Numbered from the stretch's first letter, positions 36,001 to 45,823 are shown. The stretch: 64,000 nt of DNA from Desulfovibrio sp. X2 (GCF_000422205.1 NZ_ATHV01000065.1:248001-312000); one strand, 5' to 3'. The notes: generated from the sequence alone by a model not told the origin. Numbers and translations are program-made.

Positions 36001-37157
36001 CAAGGCCTCCTTTCGGATGAGTCGTCTTTCTTCCGGTACAGGGCGGCATAGTCCGCCACGTACCGCTCCCTGGAAAACATCTCCGCCACGCGCCGGGGAT
36101 GGCGGGCCGCGGCCTCGCGGCGCAGCCCCTCCTGGCCCAGCAGCATGCCCACGCCGCGGGCCAGCCCCTCGGCGTCGCCCGGGGCCACCAGCACGCCCGC
36201 CGGGCTGTCGCCCAGGGCCTCGCGGCAGCCGCCCACGGCCGTGGCCGCAACGGGCAGTCCCGCGGCCATGTACTCGAGCATGGAGTTGGAAAAGCTTTCG
36301 GAGTCCGAGGTCAGCACGCCCACGTCCAGGCCGGGCAGGAGATCGGCCACGTCCGTGCGCCGCCCCAAAAAGCGCATGTTGCCGTTCAGGCCGAGCGCCG
36401 CGGCCCGCGCCTCGAGCCCGGGCCGCTCCTCGCCCTCGCCCACGACCACGAACACGGTGTGCGGCCTCTCGGCCGCCACGCGCGCCGCGGCCTCCACGAA
36501 GACGTCCACCCGCTTCACCGGGCGCAGGTTGGCCACCATGCCCACGACCAGGGTCCTCTCGGGGATGCCGAGCAGCGCGCGCGCCCGGGCGCGGCGCACC
36601 GGAGTGGGCGGAGGCAGGCTCGCGAGGTCCAGGCCGTTGTGGATGACGCGCATGCGCTCGCGGGCGATGCCCTCGCCCGCCACGGCCTTGTCGCGGGTGT
36701 CCTCGGAGTTGGCCACGAAGACGTCCACCCCGCGGTTCAGGAGGCGCTGCAGGAAGCGCTCCCGGCCGTTCATCCAGTAGCCCTGGTTCTTGCGCGTGCC
36801 CACGACCAGGGGGGTTCCGGCCAGGGCCGCGGCCGGGACGCCGGCCAGGGCGGAGTCGCGGAAATGCATCTGCAGCACGTCGATGCGCTCCTGCCTGAGC
36901 CAGCGCGAGAAGCGCCACACGCCGCGCCAGGCCGCGGGGCTGAAGAAGGAGGCGATGTTCAGCACGTGCAGCGGGCAGGCGCCCGGTCGCCGCGCGAACT
37001 CCCGCTCGATCCAGGGCGTGCTCCTGAGCACGCACAGGTGCGGCTCGAACTCGCGCCGGTCGAGCCCCTCGATGAGCATCAGGAGCTGGCGCTCCGTACC
37101 TGCCGCGGGCGAGAAAATCTCGTCGATGAGAAAGGCGACGCGCACGGGCCCGCTCAT
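36000..37157 (-). CDS. Glycosyltransferase family 4
   Basis: The 385-residue GT-B enzyme has an N-terminal Gly-loop variant (SPAAGTERQLLMLIEGL), VGTRKNQGYWMNGRERFLQ and NSEDT. Its C-terminal donor domain includes VVGMVANLRPVKRVDVF, VGEGEERPGLEA, FLGRRTDV and SESFSNSMLEYMAAGLPV with the family E(x7)E-type acidic pair. It probably extends the repeat unit from a nucleotide sugar. The ATG at 37157 overlaps the upstream GT2 stop (ATGA), and its stop overlaps the TIGR03790 start (TGATG). Donor not predictable. Confidence 0.92.
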   Translation of the reverse strand: MSGPVRVAFLIDEIFSPAAGTERQLLMLIEGLDRREFEPHLCVLRSTPWIEREFARRPGACPLHVLNIASFFSPAAWRGVWRFSRWLRQERIDVLQMHFRDSALAGVPAAALAGTPLVVGTRKNQGYWMNGRERFLQRLLNRGVDVFVANSEDTRDKAVAGEGIARERMRVIHNGLDLASLPPPTPVRRARARALLGIPERTLVVGMVANLRPVKRVDVFVEAAARVAAERPHTVFVVVGEGEERPGLEARAAALGLNGNMRFLGRRTDVADLLPGLDVGVLTSDSESFSNSMLEYMAAGLPVAATAVGGCREALGDSPAGVLVAPGDAEGLARGVGMLLGQEGLRREAAARHPRRVAEMFSRERYVADYAALYRKKDDSSERRP

Positions 37158-38347
37158 GCGCGCACCCCGCCGCGGCCCGCCCCGGATTCTCCCGCCTGTC
37201 CGGATCGGCCGGACTGGCCGTGGCAAGCGACCCCGGCCTCGGGGCGGGGGTCCGGTCCGCCGTCCGGCCCTGCGGCGTTCTCCACCCGCGCGGGCTTGCC
37301 GCCGGGCCCAAGAAGCTCGCGCCACATGCCGAGGCCCAGGCCGAAATGCACGGCCGCGAAGATGCCGGGCAGGCGCAGGGCGTGGCGCGCGGCGGCGCAG
37401 ATCCCCTCTTCCTTCGCGCGCGCGAGGCCGATGCGGGCCGACTCGGCCGCGACCACGAGGCCGTAGAGCGCGGCCCCGCCCGTGCACAGCCAGAGCAGCC
37501 CCGCCAAGAGGGGATGCAGCGGCCCGGCCAGGAAGCGCGCGGCCCACAGCGCCGCGGCCGCGGCCACGCCGCCCGTGAGCACGGCGGGCACGGCCGCGTG
37601 CAGGCCGAAGGCCTCGGGGTGCGCGCGGTACAGGCGCACCCGGCCCCGACCGTAGCGGATCATCTGGCGCACGAGCCCCGCGAGGCTCTCGCGCGGGTAG
37701 TAGCGCACGGTGAGCCGCGGGCTCGTGAAGGTCGGGCAGCCCGCCTCCTCCACGCGGTAGTTGAACTCCACGTCCTCGCAGGCGTCGAAGGCCTCGTCCA
37801 CGTAGCCCACGCGGGCGAAGATCTCGCGCCGGTACGCCGCGCCGTTGCTCACCGGGCTCGCCGGCCCCTCGTAGTCGCTGTAGATCAGCGAGTCGCCGCC
37901 GTGGCCGAGCCACGAGGCCCGGGCCAGGGCAACCGTCCGCTGGAACGGCGTGAGCCCGGGGGGGTCGAGGGGCTGCGGCCGTCCCAAACAGAGCGCGCCG
38001 CTGTGCGCGAAGCAGGCGGCCACGTTGCGCAGGAGCCGGTCCGTGGGGATGTGGCAGTGGCCGTCCACGACCAGGAAGATGTCGCCCTGCCCGGTGCGGA
38101 AGCCCACGTTGCGCCCGGCGCTGGACAGGCGGCCGGGGTTGTCGAGCAGGCGCACCTGGGGGTGCCTGGAGGCGATGCGCGAGACGGTCTCCCGCGTCCC
38201 GTCGTCGGAAAAGCCGTCCACGACCAGGATCTCGAAGCGGTTGGCCGGGTAGTCCTGGCCCAGGAGCTGGGTCAGGGTCTCGGCGATGAAGCGCGCCTCG
38301 TTGCGCACGGGCATGACCACGCTGATGAAGGGAAGCATTTCGGCCAT
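37154..38347 (-). CDS. Glycosyltransferase family 2 with C-terminal membrane helices
   Basis: The 397-residue protein begins with a GT2 (GT-A) domain: FISVVMPVRNEARFIAETL, VDGFSDDGT, FLVVDGHCH (metal-binding region) and an FDACEDVEFNYR acceptor-side motif. Two to three hydrophobic segments follow (about 235-330), so it is membrane-associated. The C-terminal 45 residues are Gly/Pro-rich and low complexity. I place the start at the ATG 38347 because GAGGTGG lies six bases upstream; a GTG three codons earlier is possible. It is 13 bases after the preceding glycosyltransferase. Confidence 0.9.
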   Translation of the reverse strand: MAEMLPFISVVMPVRNEARFIAETLTQLLGQDYPANRFEILVVDGFSDDGTRETVSRIASRHPQVRLLDNPGRLSSAGRNVGFRTGQGDIFLVVDGHCHIPTDRLLRNVAACFAHSGALCLGRPQPLDPPGLTPFQRTVALARASWLGHGGDSLIYSDYEGPASPVSNGAAYRREIFARVGYVDEAFDACEDVEFNYRVEEAGCPTFTSPRLTVRYYPRESLAGLVRQMIRYGRGRVRLYRAHPEAFGLHAAVPAVLTGGVAAAAALWAARFLAGPLHPLLAGLLWLCTGGAALYGLVVAAESARIGLARAKEEGICAAARHALRLPGIFAAVHFGLGLGMWRELLGPGGKPARVENAAGPDGGPDPRPEAGVACHGQSGRSGQAGESGAGRGGVRA

Positions 38348-38360
38348 CTGCGCCACCTCG

Positions 38361-39599
38361 TCACCCCGCCATGCCCGCCGGAGTCGCGTCCGGCCGCATG
38401 ATCCTGCGGTAGAGCCTGCCGTAGGCCGCCGTCTGGCTTTCGTAGTTGAAGAGCGCGCGCACGGTCTCGTAGCCGCGCTCGCCCATGCTCCGCCGCTCCT
38501 CGGGCGAGGCGGCCAGGGCGCGGATGGCCCGGGTCAGTCCCTGTCCGTCGCCCGCCGCGACCAGCAGGCCGTTCTCGCCGTGGCGCACCACCTCGGGCGT
38601 GCCGCCCACGGCCGTGGCCACCACGGGCTTCCTGCAGGCGAAGGCCTCGAGCACCACGTTGGGCAGCCCCTCGGTCAGGGACGGCAGGGTGAAGACGTCC
38701 ACCTCGTGCATCACCTCGCGCATGTCGCTGCGGAATCCCGGCAGCAGGAAGCGGCCTTCGAGGCCCGCCTCGCGCACGGCCCGCTCGAGCTCGGGACGGA
38801 GGAAGCCCTCGCCGAAGACCGCGAACCACACGTCGTCACGCTCCGCCGCGATGCGGGCCGCTGCCGCCACGAGGGAGGCCTGGTCCTTCTCGGGGCTGAG
38901 CCTGCCTGCCGTGGCCACCAGCAGCGCGTCCTTCGGGATGCCGAGGCCCTCGCGCGCCGTGCCCGGGCCCTTGCGCGGCGGCGGGTAGGAGTCGAGGTCG
39001 ATGCCGTTGTGGATGACCGAGAGCCTCTCGCCGGGCACGCCCGCGGCCGCGACCTTGCGGGCCTGCCCCTCGGACACGGCCACCACGTGGTCGGCCAGAC
39101 GCAGGAACTTCCGGTCGAGCATCTCGTAGACGCGGATCCTGCTGTTCTCGGCGGTCCAGCCCCGCGAGACGGAAATCTGGGGGATCCTGGCGAACCTGGA
39201 GGCCAGGCGGCCCACGATGTTGGCCTTGTAGCCGTGCGCCACGAGCAGCCCCACTCCCTCGCGCCTGAGCAGGTCCGCGATCTCCGTGATCGCGCCGGGG
39301 TGGAAGGCCGAGCGGGGCGAGAGCCCGGCGCAGGGCACTCCCTCGGCCTTCGCCGCAACGAGCAGGCCGTTGTCGCGCCCGGCCTCGGTGAAGGAGACGA
39401 CCAGCGGAGCGAAGCCCTCCTGCCCGATGCGCAGGGCGTGGGCCACGATCTGCCGCTCCGGCCCGCCGTAGAAGTTCGTGGCGATGAGATGGGCGACGCG
39501 CGGCAGCGTCTTCACGCCCGTTTGCACACCCGTTTGCGCGCGCCTTTGCGCATGGGACGCGGCGAATTCGGTTGCGGGAGCCGTGGCGGGAGAGGTCAT
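38361..39599 (-). CDS. Glycosyltransferase family 4
   Basis: The 412-residue GT4 enzyme shows the Gly-loop region (ATNFYGGPERQIVAHAL), VAHGYKANIVGR, SVSRGWTAEN, VIHNGIDLDSYPPP, the donor-domain start VATAGRLSPEKDQASL, and PSLTEGLPNVVLEAFACRKPVVAT with the acidic E(x7)E pair. The first 30 residues are a low-complexity lead with a QTGVQTGV repeat ahead of the conserved fold. It overlaps its upstream neighbour by ATGA and is probably coupled to it. A role in adding an internal sugar of the polymer is likely; the donor is not known. Confidence 0.92.
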   Translation of the reverse strand: MTSPATAPATEFAASHAQRRAQTGVQTGVKTLPRVAHLIATNFYGGPERQIVAHALRIGQEGFAPLVVSFTEAGRDNGLLVAAKAEGVPCAGLSPRSAFHPGAITEIADLLRREGVGLLVAHGYKANIVGRLASRFARIPQISVSRGWTAENSRIRVYEMLDRKFLRLADHVVAVSEGQARKVAAAGVPGERLSVIHNGIDLDSYPPPRKGPGTAREGLGIPKDALLVATAGRLSPEKDQASLVAAAARIAAERDDVWFAVFGEGFLRPELERAVREAGLEGRFLLPGFRSDMREVMHEVDVFTLPSLTEGLPNVVLEAFACRKPVVATAVGGTPEVVRHGENGLLVAAGDGQGLTRAIRALAASPEERRSMGERGYETVRALFNYESQTAAYGRLYRRIMRPDATPAGMAG

Positions 39600-40765
39600 C
39601 GGTTCACGCTCCGTTTGGTGCGCACCCATTCGGACTGCCTGGAGCGCGCGAGCCCGAGGGCCGAGATGCCGAGCAGCCAGGCGATGGAGAAGAGAGCGGT
39701 CAGGGCCAGCCGAAGCCTGCGGCCCGTGAGCCCGAGCGCCGCGACGCCCGAGAGCAGGTAGAGGACCAGGCAGCCCGCGGCGCCGAGCGCCCAGGCGACC
39801 TGGCTGCCGAAGAGCAGAGCCAGGGCCGAGAGGAGCACGGCGAGCAGCAGGAGCATGGCCTTGCTGCGCACGAACAGGCACCAGCCCATGTCGGCGAGCC
39901 CGAAGTCGCGGCGCCTGAGCCCCTCGGCCATGAGCGCGAAGCCGCTCATGCGCGTCAGGCGGCTGTTGCCCGAGGCCCAGCGCACGCGCTGCGTGGAGGC
40001 CTGCTCGAAGGTCTGCGCGGCCCGGGCCCGGACCTCGGTCTCGCCCGCGTAGTGCGTGACCACGCCCGCGCGCAGAAGGTCCAGGGCGTACTCGGTGTCC
40101 TCGGTCACGGAGTGGGCCTCCCAGGGGTGCGCCCTGAGCACGTTCGCGGCCAGGCACATGCCCGTGCCGCGCAGGAGCGAGGGCAGGCCCAGGACTTCGC
40201 GGCCGCGCAGGAGGAGGTCGTTCTCGATGGCGTTGCCCACGGCCAGCACGAAGGTCAGCGGCGTGTCGTCCGGGTTGGCCACGGCGTTGCGCGACTGCAC
40301 CGCGCGCTGCCCGGCCTGCAGGCGGACGTCCATGGCACGCAGGAAGTTCCTCTCCACCACGGTGTCCGCGTCCACCACGACCACCGCGTCGAAGCCCTCG
40401 GGCAGCAGCGCGTCGAAGGCATGGCGCAGGGCGTAGCCCTTGCCGCGGAGCAATGGATCGCGGCGCTCGAGGCAGCGCACGCCCACCCGCCGAACCGCGC
40501 CTGCGGTGTCGTCCGTGCAGTTGTCGGCCACCACAACGACCTCGAAAAGCGCGGCGGGATAGTCCAGGGCCGCGAGGCTCTCGAGCGTCGGGCCGATGGA
40601 ATCCTCTTCGTTGTGCGCCGGGATGACCACGGCGAAGCGCAGGGCAGGTGCGGATCGTTCCCCCGGCCCGGCGCGACGGGGCATGAGCCCGGCCAGGGCC
40701 AGGAGCACGAGGTAGGCCACGGCCAGGCTCAGGAAGAGCAGCGGGAGTGCCAGCAGCCAGCTCAC
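39596..40765 (-). CDS. Processive-type glycosyltransferase family 2
   Basis: The 389-residue membrane protein has an N-terminal helix (LLALPLLFLSLAVAYLVLLAL). The GT2 domain contains FAVVIPAHNEEDSIGPTL, VVVDADTVV (DxD) and the QRVRW motif (Q-x-x-R-W) that marks processive beta-glycan synthases such as cellulose or hyaluronan synthases. Three more helices follow. The motif suggests it may link several residues, or else belong to the related single-addition branch. The start is a GTG overlapping the upstream stop codon (GTGA). Confidence 0.9.
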   Translation of the reverse strand: MSWLLALPLLFLSLAVAYLVLLALAGLMPRRAGPGERSAPALRFAVVIPAHNEEDSIGPTLESLAALDYPAALFEVVVVADNCTDDTAGAVRRVGVRCLERRDPLLRGKGYALRHAFDALLPEGFDAVVVVDADTVVERNFLRAMDVRLQAGQRAVQSRNAVANPDDTPLTFVLAVGNAIENDLLLRGREVLGLPSLLRGTGMCLAANVLRAHPWEAHSVTEDTEYALDLLRAGVVTHYAGETEVRARAAQTFEQASTQRVRWASGNSRLTRMSGFALMAEGLRRRDFGLADMGWCLFVRSKAMLLLLAVLLSALALLFGSQVAWALGAAGCLVLYLLSGVAALGLTGRRLRLALTALFSIAWLLGISALGLARSRQSEWVRTKRSVNR

Positions 40766-42219
40766 GCGCGCACCTCGCCCGCGTGCGCCCTGCCCCCCGC
40801 GCCCCAAAGCTGGTCGGGCGGGAGCTTGGATACGCAGAAGCGGTACTTGCCCGAGCTTTCGGACTGGATGGAAGGAACGTACTCGATGTCGTGGCGCATG
40901 CCCTCGCCGAAGCGCTCGCGCACCAGGCGGGCGATGTCCTGCGCGAGCCCGGCGTACTCCCCCTCTCCCCTGACCACGCGGAAGAGCAGATGGTCCACGG
41001 CGTCCTGCACGATCTGCAGCTGCTTCACGCCGTCGAGCACCATGGCGAAGTTCTCGGTCAGCGAGATTCCGGAGACGAACTCGCCCTCGGGCGTGCGCAC
41101 GTAGTCCGCGATGCGGCCCTCGAGCGACTCGATGAGCGGGTAGGTGCAGCCGCAGGGGCAGGCACGCTCGGACATGCGCGCGGTGTCGCCCACCAGATAG
41201 CGGATAAAGGGCATGCCGTAGTTGGTCAGGTCCGTGAGCACCAGGGCCCCGGTCTCGCCGGGCGCGGCGGGCCTGCCGTCGCACAGGCACTCCACGACCA
41301 GGGTGTCCATGTTCACGTGAAGCCCGTTGTGCTCGCGGCACTCGCAGGCGATCAGGCTCACCTCCTCGCAGCCGTAGCGGTTGGTCACCGGACAGCCGAA
41401 GACCTCCTCCACCAGCGCGCGCTCGAAGTCGTGCAGGACCATGGCCGTGGAGATGATGCCCTTGGGCCGCACCCCGGACAGTCCCCGCTCGTGCAGGAAA
41501 CGGGCGAAGAGGTAGAGGGAGTGGGCGTGGCCGAAGAGCAGCGTGGGCCTGTCGCGCAGGACGGCGCGGTAGAAGTCGAGCATGGCCGCGTCGTCCATGC
41601 GCAGCGTGTCGAGATAGGTGAAGCGCTCGAGCAGGAAGTTGCGCAGATAGCCGCGCCAGGACTTCTTGTACTCCGGGTTGCCCCAGACCGCGCCCACGCG
41701 CTCGCCCAGGCGCCAGCCGGTCCATTCGTCGTGGCGCATGGCGCAGCCGCGCTTCCACTGCATGCTGTCCTCGTCCACGTAGAAGGAGAGCGAGACGCCC
41801 GTGGAGCCGGAGGTCTTCTTGGCGCGGAGCTGATCTTTCGGAATGTCGTCCGCGACCATCCCGTCCTTGTGCGCCCTGATGTCGTCCTTGGTCAGCACGG
41901 GCAGGCGGAGGAGGTCCTCCCAGCCGCGCACGTCGCCTGGCCTGAGCCCGGCCGCGTCCATGCGCTCGCGGTAGAAGCGGGTGTGGCTGTAGGCGTGGTC
42001 GAGCAGGATCTTCAGGCGCGCGAACTGGTCCGCGCGCACCTCGGAAAGCGGCCTGTGCTGCGTGCGCTTGAAGCGCGCCAGGTGGCGCAGGTAGGGGCTC
42101 TTCTCCCAGGCGGCCCACAGCGGGGCCACCGCGGCGCGCACCACGGGCGCGTAGAGCCCCCCGGCGTTGGTCCCGTCGGGGAAGGCCGTGGCCTCGGGTC
42201 CCGGCCGTGCGCCGCGCAT
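40762..42219 (-). CDS. PaaK/CapK-type AMP-forming ligase
   Basis: The 485-residue protein belongs to the phenylacetate-CoA ligase-like, CapK branch of adenylate-forming enzymes. It has the P-loop KKTSGSTGVSLSF (about 139-151), VTNRYGCEEVSLIA, a Cys cluster (CPCGC) and GDTARM. It should activate a carboxylic acid with ATP. In capsule and XrtA loci, members of this branch may modify the polymer or its carrier, but the substrate is unknown. The start overlaps the deacetylase stop by one base (TGATG) and its stop overlaps the following GT2 (GTGA). Confidence 0.87.
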   Translation of the reverse strand: MRGARPGPEATAFPDGTNAGGLYAPVVRAAVAPLWAAWEKSPYLRHLARFKRTQHRPLSEVRADQFARLKILLDHAYSHTRFYRERMDAAGLRPGDVRGWEDLLRLPVLTKDDIRAHKDGMVADDIPKDQLRAKKTSGSTGVSLSFYVDEDSMQWKRGCAMRHDEWTGWRLGERVGAVWGNPEYKKSWRGYLRNFLLERFTYLDTLRMDDAAMLDFYRAVLRDRPTLLFGHAHSLYLFARFLHERGLSGVRPKGIISTAMVLHDFERALVEEVFGCPVTNRYGCEEVSLIACECREHNGLHVNMDTLVVECLCDGRPAAPGETGALVLTDLTNYGMPFIRYLVGDTARMSERACPCGCTYPLIESLEGRIADYVRTPEGEFVSGISLTENFAMVLDGVKQLQIVQDAVDHLLFRVVRGEGEYAGLAQDIARLVRERFGEGMRHDIEYVPSIQSESSGKYRFCVSKLPPDQLWGAGGRAHAGEVRA

Positions 42220-43124
42220 CAGGCGGCCCCCACGGTCTTCTCGTCGGCCGAGCAGTGCGGCGGGATGTCCACGTCCGGCGCGGCGAAGCAGGAAAGGGTC
42301 TCGCGCATGGTCCCGAAGGGCAGGTCCGAGAAGAGCGTGCGCAGCTTGTCCTCGGTGCCGTCGAGGTTCAGGTAGTGGCGGAAGGTGGAGCGCAGGCCGG
42401 CCTTGATGCGCGGCTGCTCCGGGTCCAGCTCCCAGGGGTGGAAGTAGAGCACCGCGGGCTGCTTCTCCTGGGTGTTGATGCGGCGGATGCCGCCGCGCAC
42501 CACGAAGGCGGGCAGGAGCCGCAGGTATCCGCCGCCCGCGATGGGCACGGTGAAGGTCCTGCCCATGGCCCTCAGGTTCAGCGTGGAGAGAGGGAACTCG
42601 AGGATCGAGCCCCCGTTGCGGCTGATGCGATGGGGGAAGCGCTCCCCGCCGGGGACGCCGTAGATGTCGTGGCGGATCGGAAAGATGCTCGAATCGTAGG
42701 AGAAGCCGAGCTCCTGGAGGATGTCCAGGGCCCACATGGAATCCGCGGTGATGGAATAGCTCGGGGCGCGGTAGCCGAGGACCGGCTGCCCCACGAGGTC
42801 CTCGAGCAGCTTCTTGGCGTGGGACACGTCCTCGCGGAAGGCGTCCGGGCCGATGGCGTAGACCAGTTCGTGGCCGTATCCGTGGCAGGAGATCTCGTGC
42901 CCGCGCCGTGCGATCTCGCGGACCAGGGCCGGATCGCGCTCGGCGACCCAGCCGAGCACGAAGAATGTGGCGGAAAGGGAATGCTCGTCGAGGAGATCGA
43001 GGACCCGCCTCGTGTTGTCGCCCACGCGCAGGGGGTAAATGTCCCAGTCCCTGCGGCTGACGATCTTCTCGAATGCCGTCACGTGGAAGTAGTCTTCCAC
43101 ATCAATGGTCAAGGCGTTGATCAT
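42219..43124 (-). CDS. XrtA system polysaccharide deacetylase
   Basis: The 301-residue NodB-fold enzyme removes N-acetyl groups from glycans. Motif 1 is LTIDVEDYFHV with the catalytic Asp pair, motif 2 is SCHGYGHE (HxxxH metal site), and motif 3 is YRAPSYSIT; the C-terminal DUF3473-like part contains YFHPWELD. No signal peptide is visible, as in other XrtA-locus members, which may act before export. The ATG at 43124 has GGAGT seven bases upstream. About 120 non-coding bases separate it from the outer-membrane protein gene upstream; I see no promoter there. Confidence 0.94.
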   Translation of the reverse strand: MINALTIDVEDYFHVTAFEKIVSRRDWDIYPLRVGDNTRRVLDLLDEHSLSATFFVLGWVAERDPALVREIARRGHEISCHGYGHELVYAIGPDAFREDVSHAKKLLEDLVGQPVLGYRAPSYSITADSMWALDILQELGFSYDSSIFPIRHDIYGVPGGERFPHRISRNGGSILEFPLSTLNLRAMGRTFTVPIAGGGYLRLLPAFVVRGGIRRINTQEKQPAVLYFHPWELDPEQPRIKAGLRSTFRHYLNLDGTEDKLRTLFSDLPFGTMRETLSCFAAPDVDIPPHCSADEKTVGAA

Positions 43125-43244
43125 GACCCACTCCAACGAGCTCGCTCGCTCTGCTGTACCCGAAAACAGGACGCGGCGTTCTCGTTTGGACCGGGTTTCG
43201 GCTTCGTTCCTCCTAGGCTCTCGTCTGCGGCTCCACCTTCGTCA

Positions 43245-44474
43245 TCAGAACTGCTTGCTGAGCTGCAAGCCGAACCGATTCACGGTGTAGTTGTCGCCCG
43301 TCGATCCGTTGGTGAACGATTCCTTGGCCCTGTACCAGAGTTCCGCCGCGTATCCCTCCCCCATGTCGTATCTGAGTCCCGCGCCTCCATACCAGCGGTT
43401 GGTATCGTTGGAGGCGCTTGCATCCTGCAGTTCGTACAAAATGTTCGCGTTCGCGCTGAGCCGCTGCGTCAGCTGGTGCGAGATGCTGGCGCCCACCGAG
43501 CTCCGGTTCGTGGTCGAGCCGTTCAATCCGCTCTCGTACTGGTCCAGCCCGCCGAAGACGCTCACCGTGGTCCGCTCGAACTCCTTGGAAATGGTCAGCT
43601 TGTTGCTGATGTGCTGGTACGAGTCGTTGGAGTTCGGATCGTCCGTGTAGCTGAGCGACGACGTCAGGCTCACGGTCACCGAGCCGAACCCCTGCGTGAT
43701 CCCCGCGTCCCAGAACGGCGTGGTCTTGGTCTCGCCCGTCTGGTCGTAGTGCGTGGAGCTGGGGCCGACCTTGGCGTAGATCATGCCGTCCTCGGTGTAC
43801 TGGTACTGCGCGCCCACGTAGCCCATCTGCCGCTGGTAGCCGTTGCTGCCCCCGGAGCCGGCCTGCTCCTCGGTGTAGGAGTAGCCCGCGAGCAGGCTGG
43901 TGAGCTGCGACATCTCGTAGGTCCAGTCCGTGAAGCCCGTGTGGCTCTGCTTGTCCACGCTGCTGCTGGAGTCGTAGGCGATGTCCGTGTAGCGGTAGCC
44001 GACCATGGCCGTGGTGCGGTCGCCGAACCTCGGCTGGATGTAGGGCGAGAGGGTGAACGTGTTCTGGGCGACCTGGTTCACGGTGGTGGACTGGTCTCCT
44101 TCCACCACGTTGCCCCGGGTCGAATCCCGGTACACGTTCTGATACTTGTCGGCCGCATCGAGGTAGAAGAACTCGTTCCAGACATCGAGCAGACCGTGCC
44201 CGCCGAAGTTGTGAATGGCCTCGGTGTCGCGCGTCGCCTTGGCGTACCAGTTGTACGTTCCGCTATAGTCGCTTTCAAAGAGCAGTTTCGGTCCCTGGTA
44301 TCTGAAGCCGACCGAAGGCTTGACCACGGTGACGAAGTCACCTGTGGGATTATGTGACTGGTTGACGTTGTCGTTGTACTCCTCGCCCACCGATACGGAG
44401 GCCCGGTACGTCGTCTCCGCGAACGCAGGCGCACAGATCAGCAGCAGCATCAAGGTCAGCAGATATTTTTTCAT
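43245..44474 (-). CDS. PEP-CTERM system outer-membrane beta-barrel protein (TIGR03016-like)
   Basis: The 409-residue protein has a signal peptide (KKYLLTLMLLLICAPAFA) and then alternating polar/hydrophobic strands rich in Tyr, Ser and Thr, ending in aromatic Phe (LQLSKQF), the classic outer-membrane barrel end. Repeated turns such as NDNVNQ and DDPNSNDS occur. TIGR03016-like barrels accompany XrtA loci and may form the polymer exit channel. The ATG at 44474 is the family start; an in-frame TTG lies 12 codons upstream. The gap to the ATPase upstream is 112 bases and shows no clear signal. Confidence 0.85.
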   Translation of the reverse strand: MKKYLLTLMLLLICAPAFAETTYRASVSVGEEYNDNVNQSHNPTGDFVTVVKPSVGFRYQGPKLLFESDYSGTYNWYAKATRDTEAIHNFGGHGLLDVWNEFFYLDAADKYQNVYRDSTRGNVVEGDQSTTVNQVAQNTFTLSPYIQPRFGDRTTAMVGYRYTDIAYDSSSSVDKQSHTGFTDWTYEMSQLTSLLAGYSYTEEQAGSGGSNGYQRQMGYVGAQYQYTEDGMIYAKVGPSSTHYDQTGETKTTPFWDAGITQGFGSVTVSLTSSLSYTDDPNSNDSYQHISNKLTISKEFERTTVSVFGGLDQYESGLNGSTTNRSSVGASISHQLTQRLSANANILYELQDASASNDTNRWYGGAGLRYDMGEGYAAELWYRAKESFTNGSTGDNYTVNRFGLQLSKQF

Positions 44475-44586
44475 GCGGCGGTCTCGTGGGTTTAACGGGG
44501 CATACAACAATGCATGTGCTGCCCCGGTATGTACCCGAGCTTGCGGCGGCTGAAAACCCCCGCGTGTCGCATGACCAGAGGCTCAT

Positions 44587-45804
44587 CTACTCACCCCACA
44601 AAAAATTCCAAATAAGACGCATGGTTCCAGGTGATTTTTTTATCTCTGGCGGATCGGGAACAAATTGCGTCTGCGTCATGCGCGGCGCATTGAGCTCCGT
44701 GCGGATCTTCTGCAACGCCATCCATACGGCGCGCAGCTTGGCGTCCATGTTCTTCTCGATCTCATCCAACCGCTGCCGCACTTCCAGAACTGACTCAGGC
44801 TCGCCGTACTGCGTCGCCTCGAGGGAGGAGACGCGTTGCGATAGATCACGCACGAGCGCGTTCAGCTTGCTCGCGGTGCGCACTGCCTGCGTGGTGGCGG
44901 CCACGGGGTCCGTCTGCGCTCCTGCGCCGTCCTCCGCCACGTTCGCCTCTCCGTTCGCGGGCGCCGCCCCTTCCGGGGAAGTCGACTCCCAGTACTGGGA
45001 ATCGAAGGAGAGGTCCTGGGCCAGTTCGTTGATCGTCTGCGGTGTCACCTTGGTGCTCTGGGAGGCGAAGGCGTCGAGCAGGATGTAGTCGCACAGGATG
45101 TTGATCAGCCGCGGCACGCCCCGGGTGTAGGTGTGGATCGCGTCCATGCTCCCCGGCTCGAAGTTCAGGGCCTCCTTGTTTCCGGCCTTTTCCAGGCGGT
45201 AGAGGATGTATTCCTCGACCTCGGCCGGAGACAGGGGATGGATGTGGCAGTTGATCTGGATGCGCTGGCGCAGCTGCAGGAGCGCCGGGGACGACAGGGT
45301 CTTGCGCAGCTCCGGCTGGCCCACGAGGATGATCTGCAGGAGCTTCTCCCGATCCGTCTCGAGGTTCGAGAGCATGCGGATCTCCTCGAGGAGGTCCTGG
45401 GAGAGGTTCTGCGCCTCGTCGATGATCAGCGTGGCCATCTTGCCCGTGGCATACTGCCCGATGAGGTACTCGTTCAGCTCCCTGATGAGCGTGACCTTGT
45501 CCTTGCCCTCGGTGGGCAGGCCGAAGTCGTCGTTGATCATGGCCAGCAGCTGGTGCGAGTCGACCTTGGTGTTGAAGACCTTGGAAATGGAGATGTTCTG
45601 CAGCTGCTTGCGGATGAGGTTCCGGATGATGGTGGTCTTGCCCGACCCGACCTCGCCGGTCAGCAGGATGAACCCGACCCGTTCCCTGATGCCGTGGGAG
45701 AGGTAGGTCAGCGCCCGCTTGTGGGCCTGGCTCGGGAAGAGGAAATCCGGGTTCGGCAAGAGGTCGAACGGTTTCTCCCGAAGTCCGAAGAAGCTGGTGT
45801 ACAA
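44587..45804 (-). CDS. XrtA-associated AAA ATPase (ExeA-like)
   Basis: The 405-residue protein starts MYTSFFGLREKPFDLLPNP, the typical opening of the XrtA-associated ATPase (TIGR03015). Walker A is GEVGSGKTT (about 49-57), Walker B TLIIDEAQNL, and PRLINILCDYILL follows. The last 130 residues form a helical, coiled-coil-prone region. Its exact task is unknown; a role in assembling or energising the export complex is likely. The start is TTG, chosen because it gives the conserved N-terminus and has GGGGAA upstream; no ATG is available nearby. Confidence 0.93.
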   Translation of the reverse strand: MYTSFFGLREKPFDLLPNPDFLFPSQAHKRALTYLSHGIRERVGFILLTGEVGSGKTTIIRNLIRKQLQNISISKVFNTKVDSHQLLAMINDDFGLPTEGKDKVTLIRELNEYLIGQYATGKMATLIIDEAQNLSQDLLEEIRMLSNLETDREKLLQIILVGQPELRKTLSSPALLQLRQRIQINCHIHPLSPAEVEEYILYRLEKAGNKEALNFEPGSMDAIHTYTRGVPRLINILCDYILLDAFASQSTKVTPQTINELAQDLSFDSQYWESTSPEGAAPANGEANVAEDGAGAQTDPVAATTQAVRTASKLNALVRDLSQRVSSLEATQYGEPESVLEVRQRLDEIEKNMDAKLRAVWMALQKIRTELNAPRMTQTQFVPDPPEIKKSPGTMRLIWNFLWGE

Positions 45805-45823
45805 GACGTTCCCCGCCTACCGG